Positions 1 to 9,705 of a stretch of DNA of 64,000 nucleotides are shown here, one piece after another. The notes below the pieces were generated by a model. The model did not search any database. It saw only the letters and a program-made list of their open reading frames with translations, and had not been told where the DNA came from. Source of the stretch: Clostridium sartagoforme (GTDB lineage: Bacteria > Bacillota > Clostridia > Clostridiales > Clostridiaceae); NCBI RefSeq assembly GCF_004794105.1, contig NZ_SRYR01000009.1, positions 1-64,000 on the forward strand, in the 5' to 3' direction. Numbering within the stretch: the stretch's first letter is position 1; each line of letters starts with the position of its first letter. A program made the position numbers and the translations under genes.

Positions 1-27
1 TTCTGTTCAGAGCTTAAGCCATTTTAT

Positions 28-50
28 CCACTGGCATAGCCAGTGGTTTT
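28..50 (+). terminator. Stem-loop, possible terminator or IS end
   Basis: A perfect 8-bp inverted repeat (CCACTGGC, loop ATA, GCCAGTGG) is followed by four T. It could terminate a plus-strand gene left of the window. The context 'AAGCC...hairpin...TTTTCAA' also resembles the subterminal hairpin of an IS200/IS605-type element, but no transposase lies inside the window. Confidence 0.4.
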
Positions 51-56
51 CAATAT

Positions 57-97
57 AAAAAAAAGATAATTTCTGTTCAATACAGAAATCATCTTTT
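57..97 (-). terminator. Terminator of the defence operon
   Basis: Arms at 61-76 and 82-97 pair with a single mismatch around a 5-nt loop. On the minus strand the stem runs into a T-run (complement of the A-run at 57-64). It lies about 80 bp past the stop of the methyltransferase, the last gene of the five-gene minus-strand operon, so it is the natural end of that transcript. Confidence 0.7.
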
Positions 98-176
98 AAA
101 TTGGTTTGCTCTTTTTTAGATATCCTCGCCAAAAGGTACAGTTTAATATTAATAGTCTATAGATACCTTTTTAATT

Positions 177-1421
177 TTATAGTATATTATTATTTACATA
201 ATCAACTTGCTTAAAGATATACTCTAGTACATTAACGACAATACTATTACCAGCCAACTTGTACAATTTATTATATGTAAAAAATCTTTTGTTCTTACCA
301 ATAAAAAAATTATTATCAATTACCTTCTGAAAATCATCTTCATCAAATCCCATTAACATAAAACATTCACGTGGTGTCAAATATCTAAATTTGCTTTTTC
401 CTTCTCTTCCACTATCATATTCAATAACCCCTGAGTTTGGATTTCGATCTTGCTTTGTTGTAATAGTTGATATAATATTTACGTTATAATTATTCCTATA
501 ATAGATTTTATCATTTTCCTCAAATATTTTATTTCTAGATGGTGTATCATTGGGTTGACTGTTATTAGCTTCAGTTTTATATAATTCATTATTATAATTA
601 ATTTTTAGTATTTCATTAATATGTTTATGTGCAATATTTAATTCTTGTCTATAGAAACCACTACCTAAATCATGATTGGCAAAATAATTTTCAACTAGTA
701 TTTTTTCATTAACATTATTACATTTTACGCTTAACATAAATACCCTTTGTCTTTTTTGTGGAATTCCAAAATCTTGCGCATTTAAATTATATACTTTATT
801 ATAATACCCCATATCCGCCAATGTATTTTTCCAATCATTAAAATTATCCCTATGAGTTGCGGATAATATATTACTTACATTTTCCATCAATAAAAATTTA
901 GGAAGTTCTAAATTTAAATCTCTTCTTTCAAATAAAATTCTTTCAACTTCCCATAGCATCCCTGATCTATTATCTACATTTCTATTAATACCTGTATTAT
1001 TTCCATGCCAAGCACCTGCTATTGATAAATCTTGACAAGGGAATGAATATGTAAATAAATCAATTTCTTCTGGTAAATCATTCCCCCTAATATCTGTGAT
1101 ACTAGTTAAATTATTACTTCTCCTAATAGCAGCTAATAAATGTTCTAATTCTATCTTAGACATTCTCTTTAGCCCTGAATTAGTCATTGGTGATTTACCA
1201 TCACTACTTAATGTATATTCTTTTAAAATATCTACTAATTCATCTTTTGTCATCTCATTATATTCATCTAATACAGGCGGACCATGGTGAATAATATCAT
1301 AAGCAATAATAGCGTTTATATCCCAATCCATTGTTGCTAAAATTTCATGTTCGATTTCAATATTTTTTAATGCTTTTACTTGGCTTCCAATTCCGCTAAA
1401 TGATTCTACAACTCTTAACAC
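177..1421 (-). CDS. DNA cytosine-C5 methyltransferase
   Basis: Transfers a methyl group from S-adenosylmethionine to C5 of cytosine, most likely to protect host DNA in a restriction-type system. The conserved C5-methyltransferase motifs appear in order: motif I VVESFSGIGSQ at the N-terminus, motif IV SFPCQDLS with the catalytic Cys, motif VI LLMENV, motif VIII IPQKRQRVF, motif IX TPRECFMLMGF and motif X LAGNSIVVNVL. I chose the GTG start at 1421 because AGGA at 1430-1433 is correctly spaced; an in-frame TTG at 1442 lacks a good ribosome site. About 414 aa, with a long insert between motifs I and IV. It is the last gene of the operon, 94 bp after the AIPR-family gene. Target sequence cannot be read from the protein. 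Confidence 0.93.
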   Translation of the reverse strand: MLRVVESFSGIGSQVKALKNIEIEHEILATMDWDINAIIAYDIIHHGPPVLDEYNEMTKDELVDILKEYTLSSDGKSPMTNSGLKRMSKIELEHLLAAIRRSNNLTSITDIRGNDLPEEIDLFTYSFPCQDLSIAGAWHGNNTGINRNVDNRSGMLWEVERILFERRDLNLELPKFLLMENVSNILSATHRDNFNDWKNTLADMGYYNKVYNLNAQDFGIPQKRQRVFMLSVKCNNVNEKILVENYFANHDLGSGFYRQELNIAHKHINEILKINYNNELYKTEANNSQPNDTPSRNKIFEENDKIYYRNNYNVNIISTITTKQDRNPNSGVIEYDSGREGKSKFRYLTPRECFMLMGFDEDDFQKVIDNNFFIGKNKRFFTYNKLYKLAGNSIVVNVLEYIFKQVDYVNNNIL

Positions 1422-1515
1422 TATTTTTGTCCTACCCTTCAAAAAAAATCAAACTTCATCTTCATTGTAATTTTATCAAAGTTTCTATAAAAAATCTAAT
1501 TTCATTATATAGCAA

Positions 1516-3597
1516 TTATGCACTATATCCTTCATCATGAACCTTATCTTTTACCTTTAACAATGTTAGACATTGTTTTACACTAGGAAATTTTCCTGAT
1601 AACTCCATGTTAGCTGCAATCTTTAATATTGATTGTTCCATAGGTGATATAATATTCCTTTTCATTCCCCAAGTAAGTATATTCCCCCAATATTTTGCAC
1701 CAAGCTTGTACACTTCCATCTCTACATTTATCTCATTTTCAATTTTTCTATTTTTAGTTTCTTCTTTTATTTCTGTTTTTTCTTCTTCTTTAGGAATCAA
1801 TGTTCTTAAAAAACTGCTTGTTATTGTCCACTTTTCAGCTTTAGCACGCGTCCAACATAGCTCTTTTTTACACCATTCTGTTACATTCATAGTAAGTTTA
1901 TCTTTTCTGGTAATAAAATCAAATACCTCTTTAGTTAATATCTCTAATTGCTCCTCTAACTCCTTATATATTTTTTGATTATTCCAAATACGCTTAAAAT
2001 CAAAAGTCATAGTTGGAGTATTATTTCTAATATAATTGAATATTATTGCTAAACTATAAGTTACAATATTCGCTCTATAGGCTTTAATCTCTTTATACCA
2101 ACCCAAATTAGAAACTAACTTTTCTGTTTCTTTAAAAATTATACCTACTGAAACTGTTTTTTTGTAATAATACTCATTAAAAAACGCATCTGATTTATTC
2201 CACTCTTTATCAATTCTACTAGCAAATTCTCTCATACTATACTGAGCACCTTTACTTACTATATCTGGATGACCATCATAGGTATTCATATACTTTGCTA
2301 GATCAACTTTCTTTATAACTTGATTCTTAGGATTTTTTAATAAATATTTCTTTCTTTCAGCCAAGGTTAACTTAATTTGCTCTTGTGTATGCTGCCCTCT
2401 AGCACGCTCATAGAACCAAATAGTCTGATATTGATTTCCATCTACCGCTGGTGCAAATATCTTTCTTGAATATTGTTCCATTCTGATATGATAAGGATGA
2501 TTTGAAAAGAAATCAGCTTCATCCACCTTATTCTGACTATTGGCACAACGTGAAATGACTGGTATTATCTCTTCAGCCTTTTCTGTATCTACAATAGATA
2601 ACTTCATAGGAACCATAATATTGGAAACATCTTTTTTATCTTGAATCACTGCATTTGCTATTGAGGCTGTAGTTTGTCCACCATTTATTATTTGTAAATC
2701 TTTTAACTTAGTAATAACTAATCCATTTTCACCAATTTCATATTCCACTGCTGTCGCTGTTGCTGCAATACCATTATTATACGCAAAAAACATTTCCGGC
2801 TTATTTAAAATAGTTGATCTTATTTGCTTGTTAACCTTTCCCCTAATGCTTAAAAATGACCTTACATTACCCTCTAATAACCTTGATCCATACTCAATAT
2901 ATAAATCTGCTAATACATTTCCTGGCACAGCAGTTAAATATGATTTATATTTTTCTTCTTTACAATCCACAGCTAAGATAGATGGAAGTCCATGATCCAT
3001 ATAATCACAAATATTAATCTCTATCGCTTCTTTTTGCATTTTAGACTTAACTAAATTGTAAAACCTAGTTAAATCCCACACATTGACTTCAACATCCTTC
3101 CCTTCAATTGGATTAGTTTTAATAGTTTTAACTCTGTTACTTAAAACTTTATCAGTTAATATATAAAACTTAAATTTAGTAATTCTATCAATTCTCTCTT
3201 CTATAGTTCTAGCAAATCCATACCCTTCACTACTTTCTTCACATCTAGTCCTTATAAAACCATTTAAAGCATGTATAACATATGTTTCTAATCTTCCATA
3301 CAGCTTCTCTATCTCTCCATTATTTATAGGTATTAAGTCATCTGAATTTGTAAAATCAGTTATTGCCAATATACAACTTTCATCTGCTTCATCATATGTA
3401 AATCCATCTATTTGCATTTTTCTATTTCTATTTCCTGTTGCTTCAAAATAAGTTTCAATAAAATCTTCAAATTCCTCAGCTGTCTCAAGTAACCCTGTTG
3501 CATATTTTATAAATTCACTCGTTGGATCACTTATATTTACATCTGCTTCTACTCTTATATCTCCCAGTACCGCTTCTTTATACTCATTTATATTCAT
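1516..3597 (-). CDS. AIPR-family (abortive infection phage resistance) protein
   Basis: A 693-aa protein with the hallmark of the AIPR family around residues 250-330: the segments FFAYNNGIAATATAVE and LQIINGGQTTASI. AIPR proteins are found in phage-resistance loci; their biochemical activity is not settled, and I assign none. The C-terminal third is lysine/glutamate-rich, consistent with a helical region. It starts 4 bp after the PD-(D/E)XK gene, with AGGGTGA upstream of the ATG, so it is in the same operon. No membrane segment is visible. Function as a defence effector is inferred from family and neighbours. Confidence 0.85.
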   Translation of the reverse strand: MNINEYKEAVLGDIRVEADVNISDPTSEFIKYATGLLETAEEFEDFIETYFEATGNRNRKMQIDGFTYDEADESCILAITDFTNSDDLIPINNGEIEKLYGRLETYVIHALNGFIRTRCEESSEGYGFARTIEERIDRITKFKFYILTDKVLSNRVKTIKTNPIEGKDVEVNVWDLTRFYNLVKSKMQKEAIEINICDYMDHGLPSILAVDCKEEKYKSYLTAVPGNVLADLYIEYGSRLLEGNVRSFLSIRGKVNKQIRSTILNKPEMFFAYNNGIAATATAVEYEIGENGLVITKLKDLQIINGGQTTASIANAVIQDKKDVSNIMVPMKLSIVDTEKAEEIIPVISRCANSQNKVDEADFFSNHPYHIRMEQYSRKIFAPAVDGNQYQTIWFYERARGQHTQEQIKLTLAERKKYLLKNPKNQVIKKVDLAKYMNTYDGHPDIVSKGAQYSMREFASRIDKEWNKSDAFFNEYYYKKTVSVGIIFKETEKLVSNLGWYKEIKAYRANIVTYSLAIIFNYIRNNTPTMTFDFKRIWNNQKIYKELEEQLEILTKEVFDFITRKDKLTMNVTEWCKKELCWTRAKAEKWTITSSFLRTLIPKEEEKTEIKEETKNRKIENEINVEMEVYKLGAKYWGNILTWGMKRNIISPMEQSILKIAANMELSGKFPSVKQCLTLLKVKDKVHDEGYSA

Positions 3598-3601
3598 AAT
3601 A

Positions 3602-4519
3602 CTAAATCACCCTTATAAACTTATTAATATTTTCTAATGAAATATCATAACTTACACCTACAACACCTTCAATTAAATCACTTAAAGAGATCCTTGGAAA
3701 TCCTTCTTTCACTGTATAGATAGTCCTATTTATAAATCTATAATTATAATTATCATACTCTTCTTCACAACTATAACCAACTTCAATAAGCTTTGATTGG
3801 AATAAAGACATCATTTCAAATTCTTCAAATATAATTAAGAGTTCGTTAACTAATGAATTCAATCTGATACATCCTTCAACATTTTCATTAGTTGCCTCTA
3901 GAGTGTACACTACTAAATTTCCTTCCAGATTTGAATCTAATTGTTCAATTGAACTAATCTTTACTTTTGACGCGCCTTGCCTTACCGTCTTTATTTCGTA
4001 CCAAGTATCCTTAATTTCATAGTCCTTATGACTTTTGCTAGGCCCGCCCCAAGATATAAGAGCATCCTTTTTCCCATAAGTAATAATCATATAGTCTCTC
4101 AAGAATAATAACTCACCAATTAATCCAACAACTTGATTTTCTGTTAATAATTCTGTATTTTGTCTTTTAAACATACTTCTCCATTTATTCCATCTGGCTA
4201 TAATATAAGCTAAGTATGATGAACACTTTGCATTTCTTGTTGATTCAATGATATCTTCACAAAACTTATAAAAAATTGTTAATTTATCCTTATCTAACAA
4301 TTTAAATGTAAGATTAACACTAGTTTCATTTTTCTTTCTCAACTCAACTTCTATTGCACTAGATGAATTTACCTTGACAGGTCTTCCCTCTAAATAAATA
4401 CTCATTGATGGAAAATTATCTTCAGAATATCCTAAATATATATCTACTGGATGATCTTCATCTACGCGCCTATAAGTTCTAGTTAATTTCTCATTCTCAA
4501 TTTTATCCATTATAAGCAT
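3602..4519 (-). CDS. PD-(D/E)XK motif protein (DUF4420-type nuclease)
   Basis: A 305-aa predicted endonuclease of the PD-(D/E)XK fold. The likely active site is visible: Glu136 in GLIGELLF, Asp166 in SHKDYEIK, and Glu175-x-Lys177 in WYEIKTV, followed by Gln193 in SSIEQL. This order matches the DUF4420 family of restriction-associated nucleases. Its ATG overlaps the stop of the Z1 gene by one base (TAATG), so the two are translationally coupled. An alternative start three codons later (MDKIEN) is possible. Within the operon it is the best candidate for the DNA-cleaving subunit; that role is inference. Confidence 0.85.
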   Translation of the reverse strand: MLIMDKIENEKLTRTYRRVDEDHPVDIYLGYSEDNFPSMSIYLEGRPVKVNSSSAIEVELRKKNETSVNLTFKLLDKDKLTIFYKFCEDIIESTRNAKCSSYLAYIIARWNKWRSMFKRQNTELLTENQVVGLIGELLFLRDYMIITYGKKDALISWGGPSKSHKDYEIKDTWYEIKTVRQGASKVKISSIEQLDSNLEGNLVVYTLEATNENVEGCIRLNSLVNELLIIFEEFEMMSLFQSKLIEVGYSCEEEYDNYNYRFINRTIYTVKEGFPRISLSDLIEGVVGVSYDISLENINKFIRVI

Positions 4520-7242
4520 TACTCGTCATCTCCGTAATCATTAAGATCCCCGAATTGTAATAGTTCTCTCTGAATTTTATTTATTTTATATCTTGCATAG
4601 TGTGAATTACTTCCAGATAAATTTGGTATCCCAATGCTTAATCCTACTATATCTTCAGATATATTTGTATTTTTAATCTCCTCTGAATCTTCATCTTTTC
4701 TTAAATCAACATAATATATTACTAATAGTGGATTTCTTTTTCCATATCTAAAATATGTTTTTTGACTTAGTGTAGATACTTCTTTTTCATTATCCTTCTC
4801 ATATTCTCTTTTTATCTCTTCTATCTCTTCGGCAGATAAGAAGTATGCACCATCGCTTGGACTACCCAACCTTTTTTTATTTCCTGATAGCTTAATTATT
4901 TTATTATCATTATCTAATGAGTATTTTCTTTCTACTTTTTTAATTCCAAAAGTATCAACATAAAAATTTTTCACTGAACTTCCAGAAGCAAATGCAACAT
5001 CCCATTTATCTAATTCATTTCCTGTGTATGCTTCTATAAACTCTTTTATGCTATCACAATCAAAGCAATTATTCAGTATTGAAACATTATAGTTGCTTAA
5101 CATTTGTGTAATATAACATTTATCAACATTTCTGAACCCTATTGATTTACCTAATTTTTCTATTTTATAATTATTTAATAAATTTTCTTTCAAAACATTA
5201 ACTGCTTCTTTATTTAATTCATTCATTGTAATATCGTTATAAATGCATGGAGTTTCAATTACCTCTCCACTAAGTGATATGCAAACTTCCATATTACTTG
5301 CTGTTCTCATTTTATTTCTAGCTGTGACTAATAAAGTATTAACATCCGATCTAACTCTGATACCGAACTCTTTTGGAGTTCTCCCAGATTTATTATACTT
5401 TTTCAAATCATTTCTTAACTCTTCTGTAGCTCTATTTATTTGTTTATACCACTCTATTCCATCTTCCTCCATCCATATCCTACATAAATCATCATATCCA
5501 ACTCTATATCCAAACCAACGTCCCATTTGCATTAACGTATCATACATCTTTGAGTTTCTATAAAAATAACTTACTATTAAACCTTCTAAAGTAAGCCCCC
5601 TAGATAAACTTAGCCCGCCTATTGCTATTGCTCTTAACCCTACTTCTTCGTATTCTTCATAATTAAGACCGTTACTATTGTCTTTATTTACTGTAGTTGT
5701 GATTATTGGAGCTATTGATTTATATAGTTGTTGGGAAATCTCTTTCCAAGTAAACTCTAGATGAGAATATTGCTTTTCAAAAGTCTTATATAGACTTCTA
5801 AAATATACACTATTATTTAAGGCCTCACTTGCTGATAAATGTGAAAAAATTCTTGCACTTGCTTGTATCTCTTTTAAATAATTATTTACTAACACAGCAA
5901 GAGAATTTTGAATATTGGTAAACCTACTAACATTTATAAGCATAGATCTATGTTTTTTAATATCACCTCTCAAATCTCTTATTACATTTGCCAATAAAAA
6001 TGTCTCTATAGCCTCTATCATATCTGATGGCATTGCATCTAATACATGACCATTTTTATGCTTATATGGAATATGTAGCTCAATTGCGTCTTTATCTATT
6101 TTCCTAAGCATTCCTCTATGTTCTCCATCTTCTCCAAAAATATCTCTAGCTCCAATATAATTACTTGGTGCATTCAAACAATAAATGTAATCTTTTGGGA
6201 ATAAATCCTCATTTTTCATGGAATCATTTGATTCTGGATCAATGAATATATTAGCAAAAGGTGTTGCAGTAAAACCTACATAGCTTGCTCTTTTAAACAT
6301 TGCTAATAACTCTCGTATTTTACCATTAATAGTTGTTGGGTTTTGATCTTCATTATTAGTATTTACAGATGCATTATCTGATTCGTCATCAACAACTAGT
6401 ATTGAACTATCAATTTTATCTTCTCCATTTGCATTAAACATTTTCAACCACTTATTTAAATTTCTTAAAGTAGAAACATTTTTCTTGATTACAAAAACCA
6501 TTGGTTGATTTACTTGTCCAATTTTAATCCCAACTGTATTAGCTAGATTAGTTTTAAAATCAAATTCTGTTGTTGTAAAAACAACTGGATATACACTTGG
6601 ATTATAATTTCCTACACCTATAATATTATCATTCTTTCCTTTCATCAACGCTTGACTATCCATACCAACAAAGCCTTCATCTATTCTTAATTGTGTCTGC
6701 TTTCTAAGCTTCTCAATAACTCCTGTCAATAATACAATGACTTTATATCCTGAATCTGCAGCCTTACATATTAATCCTGTATAATTTGATGTTTTTCCTG
6801 ATTGAACATCACCAATAATCAATCCTCTTCTTTGAAACTTTCCTTCTATCTCTGGATTTCCTAAAAGATCTGTTAGGTTATCTAACATCTCATCCATAGT
6901 GTTAACCACATTAGGTGCAAAATGTTTCTCTTCTATTAAATACTTACTATATCTATCCCAGTAAGCCATACTTAATTCTGCCTTTTTACTTAGAAACCAC
7001 TTTTGATGTCTCTCTTCTCCTTCTAAAACATAGCCTTTACTTAGCTTTATAGATCTTTCAGCAGTAATTCTATTTTTAACGTACTTTTTATCTTCTTCTG
7101 TTATCTTTCCGATTAACATTGGCATCATAGAATACTGTTCAATATACGTATCAATAATATCCTCTTCTTCAGTCTTTTCATTAATAATTGTTGTTAAAAC
7201 CAAACTATATAAAAATTGTTTTGGATCATTATTCAATCTCAT
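4519..7242 (-). CDS. Z1 domain protein, superfamily 2 helicase-like ATPase
   Basis: A 907-aa NTPase. Visible motifs: Walker A GDVQSGKT at residues 144-151, Walker B VVDDES near 285, helicase motif III GFTATPF near 325, then the Z1 block with GGLSLSRGLTLEG and the arginine-finger motif QMGRWFGYR. The Z1 family pairs with MutL/MORC-type ATPases and nucleases in predicted restriction systems. It probably translocates on or remodels DNA for the nuclease encoded next. The gene overlaps the upstream ATPase gene by 14 bp and the downstream nuclease gene by 1 bp. AAGGGGG precedes the ATG closely. No N-terminal nuclease domain is evident to me, so cleavage is probably done by the neighbour. Confidence 0.9.
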   Translation of the reverse strand: MRLNNDPKQFLYSLVLTTIINEKTEEEDIIDTYIEQYSMMPMLIGKITEEDKKYVKNRITAERSIKLSKGYVLEGEERHQKWFLSKKAELSMAYWDRYSKYLIEEKHFAPNVVNTMDEMLDNLTDLLGNPEIEGKFQRRGLIIGDVQSGKTSNYTGLICKAADSGYKVIVLLTGVIEKLRKQTQLRIDEGFVGMDSQALMKGKNDNIIGVGNYNPSVYPVVFTTTEFDFKTNLANTVGIKIGQVNQPMVFVIKKNVSTLRNLNKWLKMFNANGEDKIDSSILVVDDESDNASVNTNNEDQNPTTINGKIRELLAMFKRASYVGFTATPFANIFIDPESNDSMKNEDLFPKDYIYCLNAPSNYIGARDIFGEDGEHRGMLRKIDKDAIELHIPYKHKNGHVLDAMPSDMIEAIETFLLANVIRDLRGDIKKHRSMLINVSRFTNIQNSLAVLVNNYLKEIQASARIFSHLSASEALNNSVYFRSLYKTFEKQYSHLEFTWKEISQQLYKSIAPIITTTVNKDNSNGLNYEEYEEVGLRAIAIGGLSLSRGLTLEGLIVSYFYRNSKMYDTLMQMGRWFGYRVGYDDLCRIWMEEDGIEWYKQINRATEELRNDLKKYNKSGRTPKEFGIRVRSDVNTLLVTARNKMRTASNMEVCISLSGEVIETPCIYNDITMNELNKEAVNVLKENLLNNYKIEKLGKSIGFRNVDKCYITQMLSNYNVSILNNCFDCDSIKEFIEAYTGNELDKWDVAFASGSSVKNFYVDTFGIKKVERKYSLDNDNKIIKLSGNKKRLGSPSDGAYFLSAEEIEEIKREYEKDNEKEVSTLSQKTYFRYGKRNPLLVIYYVDLRKDEDSEEIKNTNISEDIVGLSIGIPNLSGSNSHYARYKINKIQRELLQFGDLNDYGDDE

Positions 7243-8695
7243 ATACCCCCTTAATTTTATTTATTATATTATTATAATTACAATATGGTTCAGTACTAAT
7301 AAAAGCCTTCGCTATAACTTTATAGTCCATTCCATTTTCTTTTGCATACTCTACTTGCTCTTTTACCTGCGTATATAACTCCTCTATTCTTTCCTCATCT
7401 TCTGCTGATTGTTCTACCACTTTTCCTTTCGCTACATCAACATATAAACTTGTTATAGGAAACCCTTCTTCTAATTGTGTAATAACCTCATTTAGATACT
7501 TTATTTGCTTCAAATTAAGCGACGCCTCTAAAATCTTTAGTTGTGGAATATCCCTGTTTACTCTATATTCATAACAATTATCTCTAACTTCAATACGTTC
7601 CCATATATGGTTTATATCTGTAGATTTAGTTTTTCTTCCCCTATATGTATGAACAGCCTCACTTCCCCCTACTGCTTCAATTACACAATTATATAAATTC
7701 CTTTTTATAATATCCGGTAAATTAGCAGAACTCTTTTTAATGTCAATATTCCACATATAATCTAAATCACTTGGTATATCAACCATTACTCTTGCTAATT
7801 TACTTAGTTCGTCTTTTCTCTCTAACCTGAACCAGGTTCCCCATATAATAAGTCTTTCATTCCTATAAATATAAAATCCTTGCTCGTTTCTTAGACTTTC
7901 TTTGCTCCCTACCTTTTCGATATCTTTCAATGTTAGCTTATTTAAATGTGGTAATATATATGGTTTTACTACTATATTAAATCCATTAATATTAACATTT
8001 TGACTTCTCTTAATTTGAGTTCCTTTATGATAACTTAAAAATGGATCCCTACCATCAATCTTTTTATTGTTAACGGAAATTTCAACCTTTCTTTCAAGAA
8101 ATCTATGAAATACCAATGACAAATGATTAATCATACTATCAATTTTATTAGTTAACGTTTTATGTAAATCATTAGTTGATTCCTCAATTCTATCAAATTG
8201 TTCTAATAATACATATGTTCCTGTTTCAACATCATTAAACATTTCAATTTCAGGGAATAATTTCACTTCTTGATTAGTGTATCCAATCATAGACCAAGAA
8301 GCATTTTTAATTATATAGTCTAAATCCCATGAATAACATGAAATTTGTCCATCTTTCTTGCTAACTACAATCAATTTTCTACATTGAGATAATGAAGCCG
8401 ATTTCAACCCTAATCCAAATCGTCCTAAATCTGTTTCAGCTCTCTTCTCTAATGGATTTTTACTTCCATATCTCATAGCTTCTTCAAGCTCACTTTTATT
8501 CATTCCGCACCCATTATCAAAGATAATAACATAAGGCTTGTTTCCTAATGAAACTTTAATATCTATTTTATTAGCATTTGCACTTATGCTATTATCAACA
8601 ATATCAGCAATAGCAGACTCAAAAGAATAACCTAATGATCTCATTGATTCAATTAAACTCGGTGCAAATGGAATACTTTCTTTACTAAACATCAT
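7229..8695 (-). CDS. GHKL ATPase (MutL/MORC/Hsp90-like)
   Basis: A 488-aa ATPase and first gene of the operon. The N-terminal GHKL motifs are clear: N box AIADIVDNSISA, G1 box DNGCGMNKSEL, and G2 box GRFGLGLKSAS. This is the HATPase_c_3 type that Iyer, Abhiman and Aravind linked to restriction-modification loci and to the origin of MORC proteins. In the N box an Asp occupies the position held by the catalytic Glu of MutL, which may slow hydrolysis. Start: ATG at 8695 with GGAAGGA six bases upstream; an in-frame TTG at 8710 is less likely. The C-terminal half has no motif I recognise. It probably dimerises on ATP binding and gates the nuclease machinery (inference). Confidence 0.88.
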   Translation of the reverse strand: MMFSKESIPFAPSLIESMRSLGYSFESAIADIVDNSISANANKIDIKVSLGNKPYVIIFDNGCGMNKSELEEAMRYGSKNPLEKRAETDLGRFGLGLKSASLSQCRKLIVVSKKDGQISCYSWDLDYIIKNASWSMIGYTNQEVKLFPEIEMFNDVETGTYVLLEQFDRIEESTNDLHKTLTNKIDSMINHLSLVFHRFLERKVEISVNNKKIDGRDPFLSYHKGTQIKRSQNVNINGFNIVVKPYILPHLNKLTLKDIEKVGSKESLRNEQGFYIYRNERLIIWGTWFRLERKDELSKLARVMVDIPSDLDYMWNIDIKKSSANLPDIIKRNLYNCVIEAVGGSEAVHTYRGRKTKSTDINHIWERIEVRDNCYEYRVNRDIPQLKILEASLNLKQIKYLNEVITQLEEGFPITSLYVDVAKGKVVEQSAEDEERIEELYTQVKEQVEYAKENGMDYKVIAKAFISTEPYCNYNNIINKIKGVYEIE

Positions 8696-8836
8696 TATCC
8701 ATCCTTCCAATAAATTTTCTTTAATCTAACCCTGAAATCTCTGTATATTTTAATTTATCATATGTTTTATAATTCAATAATAAGTGGCTTATTATGCAAC
8801 CTACTTCCAAATTATCCAAATTTTATTTATATGTCT

Positions 8837-8865
8837 ATTATACTATATTTTTAATATTCTAGCAC
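8837..8865 (-). promoter_or_regulatory. Candidate promoter of the defence operon
   Basis: On the minus strand a perfect TATAAT (8837-8842) lies about 140 bp upstream of the ATPase start. The matching -35 position reads GTGCTA, a poor match, so the assignment is weak. The stretch 8711-9009 otherwise shows no gene. Confidence 0.3.
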
Positions 8866-9009
8866 TATTCCCCAACAGTTTGCATAACAATATTTGATTA
8901 AAAACTATCATAATATACCATAATCTAAAAATAGCATTCTATAATTTAGTATAGGAATATATTCAGAGTTAATACTTCTTATCACTCAATATACTCCTGT
9001 ATTAATAAT

Positions 9010-9240
9010 CTAAGATAGAACCTTTCTAATCAAACAAGCAAGATACCTAAATGCCACAATCAATGCCCATTCATTTAAATTATAAAATAGATTATTCCAT
9101 TCTTTGATTCTTCAAACTTAAGTTCAGACAAAGAAACCCAGAATTATAGTTTTTCAAAAGCAAATTCTTCTCCACCTCCACTTTATTTTGCTTATGAATG
9201 TCGAAATATAATTCTAACTTCCCTATGTAATTTAGATTTT
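9010..9240 (-). pseudogene. Relic of an M20 amidohydrolase gene
   Basis: This stretch aligns with the intact M20 gene at 12372-13514. Bases 9043-9193 match the 3' part of that gene (about 12408-12559) almost without gaps, with one lost base. Bases 9194-9240 then jump to the part near 13105-13150 (shared run GAAATATAATTCTAACTT). About 545 bp is therefore deleted inside the relic, and the frame is destroyed. Same strand as the intact gene. Confidence 0.75.
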
Positions 9241-9259
9241 CGATTATTTAATTAAATTA

Positions 9260-9657
9260 CCTAATTCCAATAACATATTTAAAACTGTTGCTATTCCTCT
9301 GATTCTCCATAGCATTATATTTTCTCTTAAGGTATTCTTATACTGTCCCATGACCTTTTTAGATTATGTTAAATATATTTGTGTGAAAATAGTTATTGGA
9401 AGTCGTACACTTAATAGCATTTGTGAATATAACAATCATTTAAATGGATCACTAATAAAGAATATTATTACTAATTCAAAAATCATTGTTAATAGCACAC
9501 CGTCTTAGTGTTTTTCTCATTTATATCATAGGATTTTTTAAATAGTCCTGCAAATATTAATACTCCTGACATTCCTACTGTAACACAAGAGGCTATTCCT
9601 TTAAAAAGTAATACCATTGCAAATATTATTGCTACTGAATTTCCTAGTAGTGGCTTA
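9260..9657 (-). pseudogene. Relic of an NRAMP transporter gene (3' part)
   Basis: About 400 bp matches the 3' third of the intact NRAMP gene at 10862-12103 closely over its whole length (for example the shared runs TATTTTCTCTTAAGG and GAATATAACAATC). Scattered substitutions, small indels and stops mean that no open frame is left. It corresponds to the last ~130 codons. It sits between the M20 relic and guaC, on the same strand as the intact copy. Confidence 0.8.
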
Positions 9658-9667
9658 AATCACTTTT

Positions 9668-9696
9668 TTGACATTTATACAAAATATATGTATAAT
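9668..9696 (+). promoter_or_regulatory. Consensus sigma-A promoter of guaC
   Basis: TTGACA (9668-9673), a 17-bp spacer, then TATAAT (9691-9696): a perfect consensus pair. The guaC ATG is 64 bp downstream of the -10. Confidence 0.85.
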
Positions 9697-9705
9697 AAAT
9701 TGTTG

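Noticed and set aside
28..46. Hairpin as proof of an IS200/IS605 element
   Set aside because: The shape fits an element end, but no tnpA or tnpB is visible and the window stops there; kept only as a stem-loop.
1607..1978. 123-aa open frame on the plus strand
   Set aside because: Antisense to the AIPR-family gene, low-complexity Phe/Ser-rich translation.
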